Below, one piece after another: positions 1-8,625 of a stretch of 64,000 nucleotides of DNA. The notes beneath the pieces were generated by a model. The model worked only from the letters and a program-made list of their open reading frames with translations, had not been told where the DNA came from and ran no database searches. Position 1 is the stretch's first letter, and each line of letters begins with the position of its first letter. The stretch comes from Bacteroidales bacterium (lineage in GTDB: Bacteria; Bacteroidota; Bacteroidia; Bacteroidales; UBA932). Made by a program: the position numbers and the translations under genes. The stretch covers positions 1 to 64,000 of the forward strand of contig JAFUFS010000018.1 of the NCBI GenBank assembly GCA_017469745.1, given 5' to 3'.

Positions 1-123
1 ACCTTCTCCTGGCTGGAGAACTTCCGCCGACTGACTATCGACTATGAATTCCTGGCGGAGACAGCTGAAGCTATGGTACAGCTGGCCTGTGTCCAGATTA
101 TGCTTAACAAATTTTTTGTATGA
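1..123 (+). CDS. IS5-type transposase, C-terminal end (partial)
   Basis: Frame 1 is open from the window edge to a TGA at 121-123 and encodes 40 residues beginning TFSWLENFRRLTIDYEFL. This matches the usual C-terminal end of IS5/IS4-type DDE transposases, where an (R)TF(A/S)WLENFRRL..DYE stretch carries the catalytic glutamate region. The start and the other catalytic residues lie outside the window, so completeness cannot be judged. About 70 nt of AT-rich DNA follow and probably hold the right end of the insertion sequence, but I could not define its terminal inverted repeat without the left end. Confidence 0.75.
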   Translation, partial: TFSWLENFRRLTIDYEFLAETAEAMVQLACVQIMLNKFFV

Positions 124-223
124 TTTCAAAACAGTTTCTTAAACGATTTTGGATAATATAACAATAAAATGCGTCCATTTTATCATTTTTCCAAAAATTC
201 GACCTTTTGACTATTATTTACCA

Positions 224-231
224 TACTTTTG
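224..231 (+). promoter_or_regulatory. Candidate -7 box for the efflux operon
   Basis: TACTTTTG fits the Bacteroidota -7 consensus TAnnTTTG and lies about 80 nt before the tolC-like start. No TTG sits at the ideal 19-nt distance; the nearest TTTG (206-209) is too close. The stretch 124-313 contains no other gene that I can support. Confidence 0.35.
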
Positions 232-313
232 AGAATAAAAGTAGTGATTTCGGCAACCTTTTTGCAGCATCGAGGGCTCTGAAAATCAAAGAGAGAAGAA
301 AAACAGCATACAG

Positions 314-1855
314 ATGAACAAAAGAATCTTTTACATCCTGGCCGTCATGGCCATGCTTCCGGCCGGAGCCGGAGCCCAGCAGACATTGACATTGGAGCAA
401 TGCCGCCGGATGGCAGTAGAGAACGACAAGAATCTGGAACAGGCCCGCACGAAGGTCGAGATGGCCGGCTACGACAGGAAGATCGCTTTCGCGAACTATC
501 TTCCGAACGTGTCCGCCACAGGAGCTTACCTCTACAATCCTAATGACATTTCGGTAGTCAGTGACGCCACTTCTGCCACTCTGCAGAACATGGGAACCAC
601 GATCCACGGGATCTCCCAGCAGTACCAGCAGCAGGTGATGAGCGACATCACCACTTACATCCAGCAGCTCGCTGCAAAGGATCCTGCAAGCGCCATGAAA
701 TACATGCAGTTGATGCAGGATCCCCTCCTTCAGACCCTGCTCGGGAAGCTTTCGGCAACCGACATGAGCTCCACCATCAACGCCATAGGAAAGGACATCG
801 ACGATGCCCTTCACCCGGACCTTGAAAACATAATGATCGGTGCCGTGACGGTACAGCAGCCAATCTTCATGGGCGGAAAGATCATAGCCGCCAATAAGAT
901 TGCCAAATTGGCAGAACAGCTGTCAGAGGCCGGCTACGACCAGCAGTACCAGCAGACGATAGTGGACGTCGACCAGGCCTACTGGCAGATAGTCTCCATC
1001 GCCGCCAAGAAGAAGCTCGCCGAATCCTATGCCGACCTGCTCCACAACATGGAGCACGATGTCAACGTCGCAGTCCAGGAAGGTGTCTCCACCGAATCCG
1101 ACGCTCTCCAGGTCAAGGTAAAGGCCAACGAAGCTGACATGCTGAAGACGAAGGCCGAGAACGGAATCACCCTCGCCAAGATGCTGCTTTGCAAGAGGAT
1201 CGGCATGGACCTGGGAAGCGACATCACGCTGGCAGACGAGCAGCTGGATGCCATCCCCGTGGCCCAGATCGGTTCACAGAAGAGCCTCGAGGAGATCTAC
1301 GCTGACAGGCCCGAGACCCGCAGCCTTGAACTTGCCTCAAAGATCTATGACGGGAAGGTGGCAGTGGCAAGGGCTGACATGCTCCCGAAGGTCGCAGCAA
1401 TGGGAGGTTACATGATGTCGAACCCAAGCCTCAAGAACGGTTTCGAAAAGCAGTGGAACGGCTACTGGGGAGTGGGTGTCGTCGTGAACGTCCCCATATT
1501 CCATGGCTTCGAAGCCCTCAACAAGACCCGCAAGGCCAAGGCTGAAGCAACCCTCTACCGCTCCCAGCTGGAGGATGCAAAAGACCTGATCAACCTCCAG
1601 GTCACCCAGCTCCGCAAGCAGGAGTCCGAGGCCCTCGAGAAGCTCGCGATGGCTGAGAGCAACCTCTCCAGCGCGGAAGAGAACCTGCGCACCGCCACCA
1701 TAGGCTTCAATGAAGGAGTCATCACGGCCAACACCGCCCTCGCCGCCCAGACAGCCTGGCTCCAGGCCCACTCTGAATATATCGACGCAGGCATAGAGCT
1801 CCAGATGCTCGCAGCCAACCTCGACAAGGCTGAAGGAAACCATAGGATCAAATAG
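314..1855 (+). CDS. TolC-family outer membrane efflux protein
   Basis: A 513-residue protein with a Sec signal peptide (about residues 1-21, ending AGAGAQQ) and two repeated OEP-type alpha-helical/beta-barrel halves typical of TolC-family trimeric outer membrane channels. Residues about 75-175 form an unusual Gln/Met-rich insertion (QQYQQQ, MKYMQLMQ) that is longer than the corresponding region of standard TolC proteins. It is the first gene of a tight operon with a HlyD-type adaptor (29 nt downstream) and two ABC-2 permeases, so it should form the outer membrane exit duct of a tripartite export system. The family assignment is firm; the substrate is unknown. Confidence 0.9.
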   Translation: MNKRIFYILAVMAMLPAGAGAQQTLTLEQCRRMAVENDKNLEQARTKVEMAGYDRKIAFANYLPNVSATGAYLYNPNDISVVSDATSATLQNMGTTIHGISQQYQQQVMSDITTYIQQLAAKDPASAMKYMQLMQDPLLQTLLGKLSATDMSSTINAIGKDIDDALHPDLENIMIGAVTVQQPIFMGGKIIAANKIAKLAEQLSEAGYDQQYQQTIVDVDQAYWQIVSIAAKKKLAESYADLLHNMEHDVNVAVQEGVSTESDALQVKVKANEADMLKTKAENGITLAKMLLCKRIGMDLGSDITLADEQLDAIPVAQIGSQKSLEEIYADRPETRSLELASKIYDGKVAVARADMLPKVAAMGGYMMSNPSLKNGFEKQWNGYWGVGVVVNVPIFHGFEALNKTRKAKAEATLYRSQLEDAKDLINLQVTQLRKQESEALEKLAMAESNLSSAEENLRTATIGFNEGVITANTALAAQTAWLQAHSEYIDAGIELQMLAANLDKAEGNHRIK

Positions 1856-1883
1856 TTAAGGAATAAATAAAAAGCAACATATC

Positions 1884-2873
1884 ATGGAAAAGGAAAAGAA
1901 CAACTACAACCTTGTGATCGGAATCGCGGCGTTGATCGTGATCATCCTGGCAATCGCAATCATCGGATACTTCGTGTCCAAACCCAAACCGCTGGTGATC
2001 CAGGGTGAAGCGGAGGCAAGCGAGTACCGCGTGTCCGGCAAGGTACCCGGCAGGATTGAGGAATTCTACGTCAAGGAAGGCCAGGCGGTCCACAAGGGAG
2101 ACACCATAGCTTTCATCGACTCTCCGGAGGTCCGTGCAAAGCTGATCCAGGCCAATGCTGCCAAGAGTGCGGCTACCGCACAGAGCAACAAGGCCCGCAA
2201 CGGTGCCCGCAGCGAACAGATCCAGGGTGCCTACCAGCTCTGGCAGCAGGCAATAGTCCAGGAGGACGTGATGCGCAAGTCCTTGGACAGGGTCCAGAGA
2301 CTCTTCGACCAGAAAGTCATAGCTGCCCAGAAATACGATGAGACCAAGGCCAAGTACGATGCCGCCGTCGCCCAGACCCTTGCAGCCAAGAGCCAGTACG
2401 ACATGGCAGTGAGCGGAGCCCGAATGGAAGACAAGGCTGCTGCACAGGCACTTGTAGAGCAGGCTTCAGGAGCTGTCCAGGAAGTTGAGTCCTACCTCGG
2501 AGAGCTCTACCTCACGTCTCCCGCTGACGGAATCATTTCCGCTACCTATCCCAAGGTCGGAGAACTCGTCGGACAGGGATCACCGGTCGCAAGCGTCATA
2601 GACCTGGGCGACATCTGGTTCACCTTCAACGTGCGCGAGGACTACCTCCACGGAATGAAGCAGGGCGACAAGATCAAGGTTGTCATTCCCGCCCTTGACG
2701 GGAAGGAGATCTCCGCGACTGTCAACTACATTGCAGTCCGCGATTCCTACGCCACCTGGAAGGCTACCAAGGAGACCGGCATGTACGATGCCAAGACCTT
2801 CGAGGTCAGGGCCGTCCCGGATCAGGCCGTAGAAGGGATCCGTCCCGGAATGTCAGCAATAGTGAAGCAGTAA
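1884..2873 (+). CDS. HlyD/EmrA-family periplasmic adaptor
   Basis: A 329-residue membrane-fusion protein. A single N-terminal membrane anchor (about residues 10-32) is followed by the first half of a biotinyl-lipoyl fold (VSGKVPGRIEEFYVKEGQ), an Ala/Gln/Lys-rich coiled-coil hairpin (about 90-190), the second lipoyl half (LTSPADGIISATYPKVGEL) and a beta-barrel domain. Adaptors of this type bridge an inner membrane transporter to a TolC-type channel. It lies 29 nt after the tolC-like gene and 12 nt before the first permease. The short hairpin and single anchor are closest to the YbhG/EmrA style. The exported substrate cannot be inferred. Confidence 0.9.
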   Translation: MEKEKNNYNLVIGIAALIVIILAIAIIGYFVSKPKPLVIQGEAEASEYRVSGKVPGRIEEFYVKEGQAVHKGDTIAFIDSPEVRAKLIQANAAKSAATAQSNKARNGARSEQIQGAYQLWQQAIVQEDVMRKSLDRVQRLFDQKVIAAQKYDETKAKYDAAVAQTLAAKSQYDMAVSGARMEDKAAAQALVEQASGAVQEVESYLGELYLTSPADGIISATYPKVGELVGQGSPVASVIDLGDIWFTFNVREDYLHGMKQGDKIKVVIPALDGKEISATVNYIAVRDSYATWKATKETGMYDAKTFEVRAVPDQAVEGIRPGMSAIVKQ

Positions 2874-2885
2874 TCAAAGCAGATA

Positions 2886-4055
2886 ATGAACAACTGGCAA
2901 AGAATACTTCAGGTCGCACGACGCGAGCACAGGATAGTGAGGAACCGCCCTCTCTATTTCATGGGCTCGGTGGGAGTGATCGTCTTCTGCGCCATCTTCT
3001 TCCTGACCTTCCTGCGCGGCGGCCTGCCCCATGACATACCCATCGGACTGGTCGACGAGGACTACTCCACTACCTCCCGCAATTTCTGCCAGCAGCTGGA
3101 TGCAACCCAGCTGGGTGAGGTGGTCCACTACGAATCCTTCGCTGCAGCGAGGGAAGACATGATCAGCGGGAAGATTTCGGCGGTTTGCGTCATTCCGGAA
3201 GGGATGAATGAAGACATCCAGGCTTTCAGGCAGCCCAAGATCACGTTCTACGTCAACGGACTGTACTTCGTGAGCGGAGCCCTGGCCTGGAAGGACCTGC
3301 TCCAGATGGTCAACCTCACCAACGGCGCCGTCCAGAGGGAGGTGTTCAGGGCGAAGGGCTACAACGACGACCAGATCATGGGCCTGATACGTCCCATTGA
3401 CATCGACACCCACCAGATCGGCAACGTCACCACCAACTACAACTATTACCTTACCGGAATCCTCCTCCCGGGGATCCTGGAGATGATAGTGATCCTGGTG
3501 TTCATCTATTCCCTCGGAGCGGAATTGAAGTTCAGCACTTCAAGGCACCTGCTCGAGACCTCCGGCAACTCGATTGTAACAGCCCTCACGGGAAAGCTCC
3601 TGATGTGGACCCTGGTCTTCTCGATCATCGGTTTCGCCATCATCATGCTCCTGTACCACTGGCTCCACTTCCCGATGAACGGGATAGTGTTCAACATGTA
3701 CATCGCGATGTTCCTGATGATCCTCGCAAGCGAGGCCATGGGAATATTCATAATCGAGATGCTGCCCGTTCCGAGACTGGCCCTCAGCATCGGAGCCCTC
3801 TACAGCGTGCTAGGTTTCTCGCTCTCAGGATTCACCCTCCCGATCGAGGCCATGCCGCCTTACATCCAGGGGCTCTCTGCCGCCTTCCCTCTCAGGCACT
3901 ACTATCTCTTCTACGTCCAAGAAGCCATCTTCGGAGCCGGTTTCGCAGGATGGTGGAAGGAAGTGGTCTGGCTGCTGTGCTTCCTCTTCGTTCCACTTAT
4001 CGGCCTGAGGAGGCTCAAGAAGGCTTACATCCATCAGAACTTCCCTAAAGAATAA
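2886..4055 (+). CDS. ABC-2 type transporter permease (YhhJ/YbhS-like), first of a pair
   Basis: A 389-residue integral membrane protein of the ABC2_membrane_3 type: one N-terminal membrane helix (about 20-40), a large extracytoplasmic domain (about 45-170), then five to six C-terminal helices. The motif FTLPIEAMPPYIQGLSAAFPLRHY near the end, split here as FTLPIEAMP and FPLRHY, is typical of YhhJ/YbhR/YbhS permeases. The next gene begins within its stop codon (TAATG). Two different permeases plus adaptor and channel suggest a heterodimeric drug or envelope exporter. No ABC ATPase is encoded in the operon. Confidence 0.88.
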   Translation: MNNWQRILQVARREHRIVRNRPLYFMGSVGVIVFCAIFFLTFLRGGLPHDIPIGLVDEDYSTTSRNFCQQLDATQLGEVVHYESFAAAREDMISGKISAVCVIPEGMNEDIQAFRQPKITFYVNGLYFVSGALAWKDLLQMVNLTNGAVQREVFRAKGYNDDQIMGLIRPIDIDTHQIGNVTTNYNYYLTGILLPGILEMIVILVFIYSLGAELKFSTSRHLLETSGNSIVTALTGKLLMWTLVFSIIGFAIIMLLYHWLHFPMNGIVFNMYIAMFLMILASEAMGIFIIEMLPVPRLALSIGALYSVLGFSLSGFTLPIEAMPPYIQGLSAAFPLRHYYLFYVQEAIFGAGFAGWWKEVVWLLCFLFVPLIGLRRLKKAYIHQNFPKE

Positions 4056-5341
4056 TGATCATGGCAAAAAAAGGATACATAGAGACATGGCTCAGTAACT
4101 GGTGGGACGTTTTCAGCCACGAACTAAGGGACATCTTCTCTGACGGAGGAGTCCTGCTGATCTTCTTTGTCGCAGGACTGGCTTATCCGCTTCTCTACAA
4201 CGTAGTCTATCTCAACGGAATCCTCTCAGAAACCCCGATAGCCGTCGTGGACGAGGCTGCCTGCCCCGACAGCCGCCGCTTCATACGCGAAATCGACGCG
4301 ACACGAGAAGTGGAAGTGGCCGCCAAATGCGTGAATATGGCTGAGGCCGAGAAGCTCATGCAGGAAAGGAAGGTCAACGGAATAGTGTACTTCCCGAAAG
4401 ACTTCGGAGAGAAGCTTGCCCGAAACGAGACTGCAACCCTTTCACTCTACGGGGACATGAGCAGCTTCCTCTACTACAAGAACGCGATGATCGCCACGAA
4501 CTTCGTAATGCTGCACGAGATCGGGCAGATCCAGATGGAAAGATATTCATTGGCGGGAATGACAGAGCAGGAAGCCTCGCAGGTCGTCAAGCCCGTGGGC
4601 TACGAGGACAACAACCCCTACAACAGGGCCTTCGACTACAGTTTCTTCCTGATCTCAGCCATACTGATGATAATCATCCAGCAGACAATGTTCTACGGAA
4701 TGTCCCTGCTGGTCGGAACCAGAAAGGAAAAGAACCGCAACTTCTCCTCGCTTCCCGCCCACTATGGGGAATATGGAATCATGAGGATCGTCCTCGGACG
4801 CGGCGGAGCCTACTGGCTGCTGTACCTCGGAATCGGATTGTACATAGCCTTCATCGTGCCTGCAATCTTCGGACTCCCCCAGAGAGGACAGTTCATGGAC
4901 ATCCTGGCGTTGCTTCTGTTCTTCGTCACGGACTGCGTGTTCTTCAGCATGACCTGGTGCACGCTGATCACCCGCAGGGAGAGCGTATTCCTCCTATTCC
5001 TCGCAATCTCGCCCATCTGCCTGTTCCTCACGGGCTGCTCTTGGCCGACAATCGCCTTCCCGAAGTTCTGGAAAGTGTTCTCCTACATCTTCCCTTCAAC
5101 CTTCGGTGTGCAAGGCTACATGAACCTCAGCACGGCCGGCGGAGACATCTCAGCGGCAGGTTTCCAGATGAGGACCATGGTCGTCCAGACCATCATCTAT
5201 TTCCTGCTTGCCTGCGCCAGCATCAATCATGAGAACTGGGTCACTCGTCACATCGACACGATCCGCGACAAACGCGACGACCTTGCACAAAAAGTGGGCA
5301 TCGACCGTGAGGAGGATGCCCGTATCATCAAAGGAGTCTGA
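4055..5341 (+). CDS. ABC-2 type transporter permease, second of a pair
   Basis: A 428-residue paralogue of the preceding permease with the same plan: N-terminal helix (about 30-50), a periplasmic domain with VVDEAACPDSRRF and GIVYFPKDF stretches, then a multi-helix C-terminal half containing LFLTGCSWP and YIFPSTFGVQGY. The start codon overlaps the upstream stop; an alternative ATG lies two codons further in and gives MAKKGYIETW. It ends the operon, 12 nt before the convergent aldolase gene. The pair most likely forms a heterodimer that recruits an ATPase encoded elsewhere. Confidence 0.87.
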   Translation: MIMAKKGYIETWLSNWWDVFSHELRDIFSDGGVLLIFFVAGLAYPLLYNVVYLNGILSETPIAVVDEAACPDSRRFIREIDATREVEVAAKCVNMAEAEKLMQERKVNGIVYFPKDFGEKLARNETATLSLYGDMSSFLYYKNAMIATNFVMLHEIGQIQMERYSLAGMTEQEASQVVKPVGYEDNNPYNRAFDYSFFLISAILMIIIQQTMFYGMSLLVGTRKEKNRNFSSLPAHYGEYGIMRIVLGRGGAYWLLYLGIGLYIAFIVPAIFGLPQRGQFMDILALLLFFVTDCVFFSMTWCTLITRRESVFLLFLAISPICLFLTGCSWPTIAFPKFWKVFSYIFPSTFGVQGYMNLSTAGGDISAAGFQMRTMVVQTIIYFLLACASINHENWVTRHIDTIRDKRDDLAQKVGIDREEDARIIKGV

Positions 5342-5353
5342 AAAGACGATTCC

Positions 5354-6661
5354 CTATTCACCGACATGGAACGCGACTCTGAGATCCTCGATCTCGGAGT
5401 CCGTTATCGGTTTCAGGCTGCCCAGAGGAGCCGCGAGGATGAGAGACCTGGCGCTGAAATCAGCCACTTCGAGGCGGTCGAAGGTGTTGATAAGCTTGTC
5501 TCCGGTCACCACTACGGAATCGTTGGCAAGCATCACGAAAGGACGATTGCGGAACTCGTCGGCCAGGGCTGAAAGGTGGTCGTCATACTGGCTTCCGAAG
5601 GGGAAGGTCGGGATGTCCTGCAGGAATATCCAGCTTTCGGGAATGGTCCTGACATCGAAGTTGACACCAGTGGTACAGAAGCCCATCAGGGCCGGCGACT
5701 GGGTCAGGATTATCGAATTGACCTTCGGATTGCGGCGGTAGATCTCGTAATGCAGGGCCACGGAACGGCTCGCCATCTTGCCAGCCTCGACCATTCCGTC
5801 CTTGATCTGGACTATGTCCTCAGGATCGATGTCCCAGCGCTGGACGTTGGAAGGCGTGATAAGGAAATCATTGCCCCTCCATCTGACCGAAGCCGTCCCG
5901 TAGGAACTGCACATAAGGCCCTGGGAGCAAGCCCTGCGAACGATCTGGCAGATCTCGGAACGGATCGCTCTCTCGTCTGACGGATGGTCCACATTCATGA
6001 AATGTTCGAAAGGAGTGTTCACGGCCATCTCATGCCTTGTGATCTGCTCTTCGGTCAAGTACCTCGGCTCACCGAGGGTCTTGGCATTGAGGATGGTCCT
6101 GGCGCAGAGCTCCAAAGTCTCGAAACGCTGGTAGGCGTCAGCTATGTCCTCGCCGTAGAGCACCACTCCGTGGTTCTCCATAATAACCGCCTTGTAGTCA
6201 GGATTCTTCTTGAACTCTGAGACGATCTTCTTTCCAAGCAGTTCGCTTCCAGGGAGGGCATATTCAGCGAATCCTACCGGACCGCAGACTGCGCGGGCCT
6301 GTGGAATGATGCTGGTGTCAGGAACCTGATGGACGACGCTGAAGGTCACGAGTCCCGGAGGATGGGCATGGATGACTGAGCGCGCCTTGGGGTTCATCTT
6401 ATAGATAGCCTTGTGGAAAGGATATTCCGAAGACGGCCTGTGCGGGCCTACGATGGTTCCGTCTGCCTTGACGCACATTATGTCGGAAGGCTTCAGGGAT
6501 CCTTTGTCGATTCCGGCCGGAGTGATCCACGTGTCGCCGTTGCCATCCATGATTGAAAGATTGCCGCCGGAAGTGGTAGTCATTCCGCTGCGGTAGATCC
6601 TGCCGATGATGATGGCGATCTGCTCGGCAGGGTGCATGAGTTTGATATCGAGTTGTTTCAT
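5354..6661 (-). CDS. Class II aldolase/adducin family protein with a second, degenerate domain
   Basis: A 435-residue protein; I take the ATG at 6661, one base after the upstream stop. The N-terminal half is a class II (zinc) aldolase: SGGNLS (31-36), the PSSEYPFH segment with catalytic Glu79, metal ligands His98 and His100 in HAHPP, and His164 in ENHG. The C-terminal half repeats the fold (TASVRW, ITPSNVQRW, a cell with LTQSPALMGF and ANDSVVV), but the positions equal to the HxH and NHG ligands are not histidine, so this half is probably non-catalytic. Position directly after the RhaD-type gene suggests a role in rhamnose or fucose breakdown, for example cleaving a ketose-1-phosphate to lactaldehyde and DHAP. 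Substrate is inferred from context. Confidence 0.82.
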   Translation of the reverse strand: MKQLDIKLMHPAEQIAIIIGRIYRSGMTTTSGGNLSIMDGNGDTWITPAGIDKGSLKPSDIMCVKADGTIVGPHRPSSEYPFHKAIYKMNPKARSVIHAHPPGLVTFSVVHQVPDTSIIPQARAVCGPVGFAEYALPGSELLGKKIVSEFKKNPDYKAVIMENHGVVLYGEDIADAYQRFETLELCARTILNAKTLGEPRYLTEEQITRHEMAVNTPFEHFMNVDHPSDERAIRSEICQIVRRACSQGLMCSSYGTASVRWRGNDFLITPSNVQRWDIDPEDIVQIKDGMVEAGKMASRSVALHYEIYRRNPKVNSIILTQSPALMGFCTTGVNFDVRTIPESWIFLQDIPTFPFGSQYDDHLSALADEFRNRPFVMLANDSVVVTGDKLINTFDRLEVADFSARSLILAAPLGSLKPITDSEIEDLRVAFHVGE

Positions 6662-6662
6662 A

Positions 6663-8621
6663 CTAAGCAAGCATTACCTGGCCGCCAGTCACGGGGATGG
6701 CCTGGCCGGTCTCTCCGGTCTGTTCGATAGCGTAGAGGATGGCCTTGCAGACATCCACGGGGTTGCAGCCCTTGCGCATGGGGACCTTCGACAGATAATA
6801 TTCCTTGACATCGGCGACAGTCTTGGCTCCCGGAGCCTTCCCAGCCTTGAGGTACTGGATGAAGAGGCCCTTCTCAGGATCGCTCCAAAGAGGTCCATCA
6901 TAGTAGTTGCCGGGGCAGATTGAATTGACCTTGACGCGGTAGGGAGCGAGCTCGAGTGCGAAGGACTGGGTAAGTCCGATGCCTCCGAACTTGCCGCCGG
7001 CATAGGCGAAGTTGGCCTTGCTGCCGACCAAGCCGCTCTTCGAGTTGATCTGGACGATGTCGGTGAAGTACTCGGGATCGTTGGCAGTCTCGATCTTCAT
7101 AACATGGCTGGCTACCTTGGCGCAGAAGAAGTAGGCCTTGTAGTTGATGTTCGTGACGAACTCGAAGTTCTCGGGAGTCATGGCCTCAAGGTCGCCGGCA
7201 CGCACGACTCCTGCATTGGAGACGAAGGCATCCAGGGCACCGAAATTCACGACCGTCTCCTTGATGAGGTTGTGGAGGCTGTCCATGTCGGCAACGTTGG
7301 TCTTTACGAATATTGCCTTGTTGGCCTTGGCGATCTCATTGAACCCGGCAGCCGTCTTCTGGCCGGTCACCTCATTGAGGTCGGCCACGACGATGTTGGC
7401 TCCTTCCCTGATGAGTTCGCGGGCGATTCCCTCGCCGAATCCCTGGGCGGCCCCGGTCACGATGATGGTCTTCCCTTCGACACGGCCCCTGGAAGCTGTA
7501 GCAGCCACCTTGCGGCGGTAGTTCTCCACTTCCCAGTTGTCTATGAAGGCAATCTGGCGGGCAGTCATAGGGTGCTCGCCACCGAAAGACTGGGCGTACC
7601 AGGCGACCTTCATCGAATCCATGAACACGTCAGTGACAGTCTGGGCCTCCTTCGCGTTGGAGCCGGCAGCAACCAGGCCGATACCCTTGATAAGCAGCAC
7701 CTTGGGAGTGTGGCCACGCCTCTGGATGTAAGCTTCGATCTTCTTCTCGGCCTGTTTCACAAGATCCTGGGGATCCTTCGGATCGATGAATATGAATTCG
7801 CTCTTGCAATAGACGATGCCGTCAGGAGTGAAGGGCTTAAGGACGGCTGCGGCTGCATCCTTGCTCTGGATGAAGCTGTCGACCAGTGCATTGTTGGTCA
7901 CTTTCAAAGTCTTGAGCCCGCGGCCGGAGCGGCTGAGGATGGTCCTGATTGCAGGGACGGTCTCGCTGACGCAGTCGCAGACGGGAGCCTCGCCCTCCGG
8001 TAAAGGCTTCACAAGCGACTCCAGTTTGGACATTATGCCGTCGTAGATCTTCTCGATCTCCTCGACGGTGTCGGCTCCGACGAAGATACCATGGTTCTGG
8101 AGGAATATGACTGCAGGATCGCATCCATGTCCCTTCCTGTAATCCTTGATCTTGTCGTAAACCTTCTTGAAAAGAGTGTATCCAGGATCCGTGTAAGGAA
8201 TGTACAATGCGTCCGGGAAGAAATGGGCGCACAGTGTCTCGGCATCCGAAGAACACATGAGGCCGTTGACCAGTGTAGGATGGAGATGGACAACGAAGGC
8301 AGCCTCCAGGCAGTTGTGCATGGAAGTCTCGACCGAGGGACGCCTGTCCTTGGTGATGCATGCTGCTGCAAGGTCGTTCTTGACCTGCTCCTCCCTTTCG
8401 GAGGTCTCGCTGCTGTATTTCTTCTCACCCATGGGATTCAGGAGGGCCCTGTCGAGCACTGCGAATCCATCTTCATCTATCGTTGCAAGGGCGTGGCCGC
8501 TGGCTTTCACCCAAAGTCTGTCAGCAGTCTTGAACGAGGTGTTTCCGCCTCCTGCTATCACGTACCTGTCGTCGCTGCCGTATTTGCGCGACACTTCTAT
8601 CAATTCTTTAATTCCAGACAT
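6663..8621 (-). CDS. Bifunctional class II aldolase / short-chain dehydrogenase (rhamnulose-1-P aldolase/lactaldehyde dehydrogenase type)
   Basis: A fusion of about 652 residues. The N-terminal part is a class II aldolase (GGGNTSFK, HLHPTLVNG, LQNHGIF give the metal-binding histidines); the C-terminal part is a classical SDR with TGAAQGFGEG (TGxxxGxG NAD site), SNAGVV, and the Ser...YAGGK active site. This arrangement is known from RhaE/YuxG-type enzymes that split L-rhamnulose-1-phosphate and oxidise the L-lactaldehyde formed. I choose the ATG at 8621 (MSGIKELIEVSRKYG) because an upstream ATG at 8633 overlaps the preceding stop codon. It lies between a PHP protein and a second aldolase, facing a GH78 rhamnosidase. 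Confidence 0.88.
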   Translation of the reverse strand: MSGIKELIEVSRKYGSDDRYVIAGGGNTSFKTADRLWVKASGHALATIDEDGFAVLDRALLNPMGEKKYSSETSEREEQVKNDLAAACITKDRRPSVETSMHNCLEAAFVVHLHPTLVNGLMCSSDAETLCAHFFPDALYIPYTDPGYTLFKKVYDKIKDYRKGHGCDPAVIFLQNHGIFVGADTVEEIEKIYDGIMSKLESLVKPLPEGEAPVCDCVSETVPAIRTILSRSGRGLKTLKVTNNALVDSFIQSKDAAAAVLKPFTPDGIVYCKSEFIFIDPKDPQDLVKQAEKKIEAYIQRRGHTPKVLLIKGIGLVAAGSNAKEAQTVTDVFMDSMKVAWYAQSFGGEHPMTARQIAFIDNWEVENYRRKVAATASRGRVEGKTIIVTGAAQGFGEGIARELIREGANIVVADLNEVTGQKTAAGFNEIAKANKAIFVKTNVADMDSLHNLIKETVVNFGALDAFVSNAGVVRAGDLEAMTPENFEFVTNINYKAYFFCAKVASHVMKIETANDPEYFTDIVQINSKSGLVGSKANFAYAGGKFGGIGLTQSFALELAPYRVKVNSICPGNYYDGPLWSDPEKGLFIQYLKAGKAPGAKTVADVKEYYLSKVPMRKGCNPVDVCKAILYAIEQTGETGQAIPVTGGQVMLA

Positions 8622-8625
8622 ATTC

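Noticed and set aside
7104..8003. Long open frame antisense to the aldolase/dehydrogenase gene
   Set aside because: It mirrors the codon bias of the real gene; no motif, signal or family resemblance is visible.
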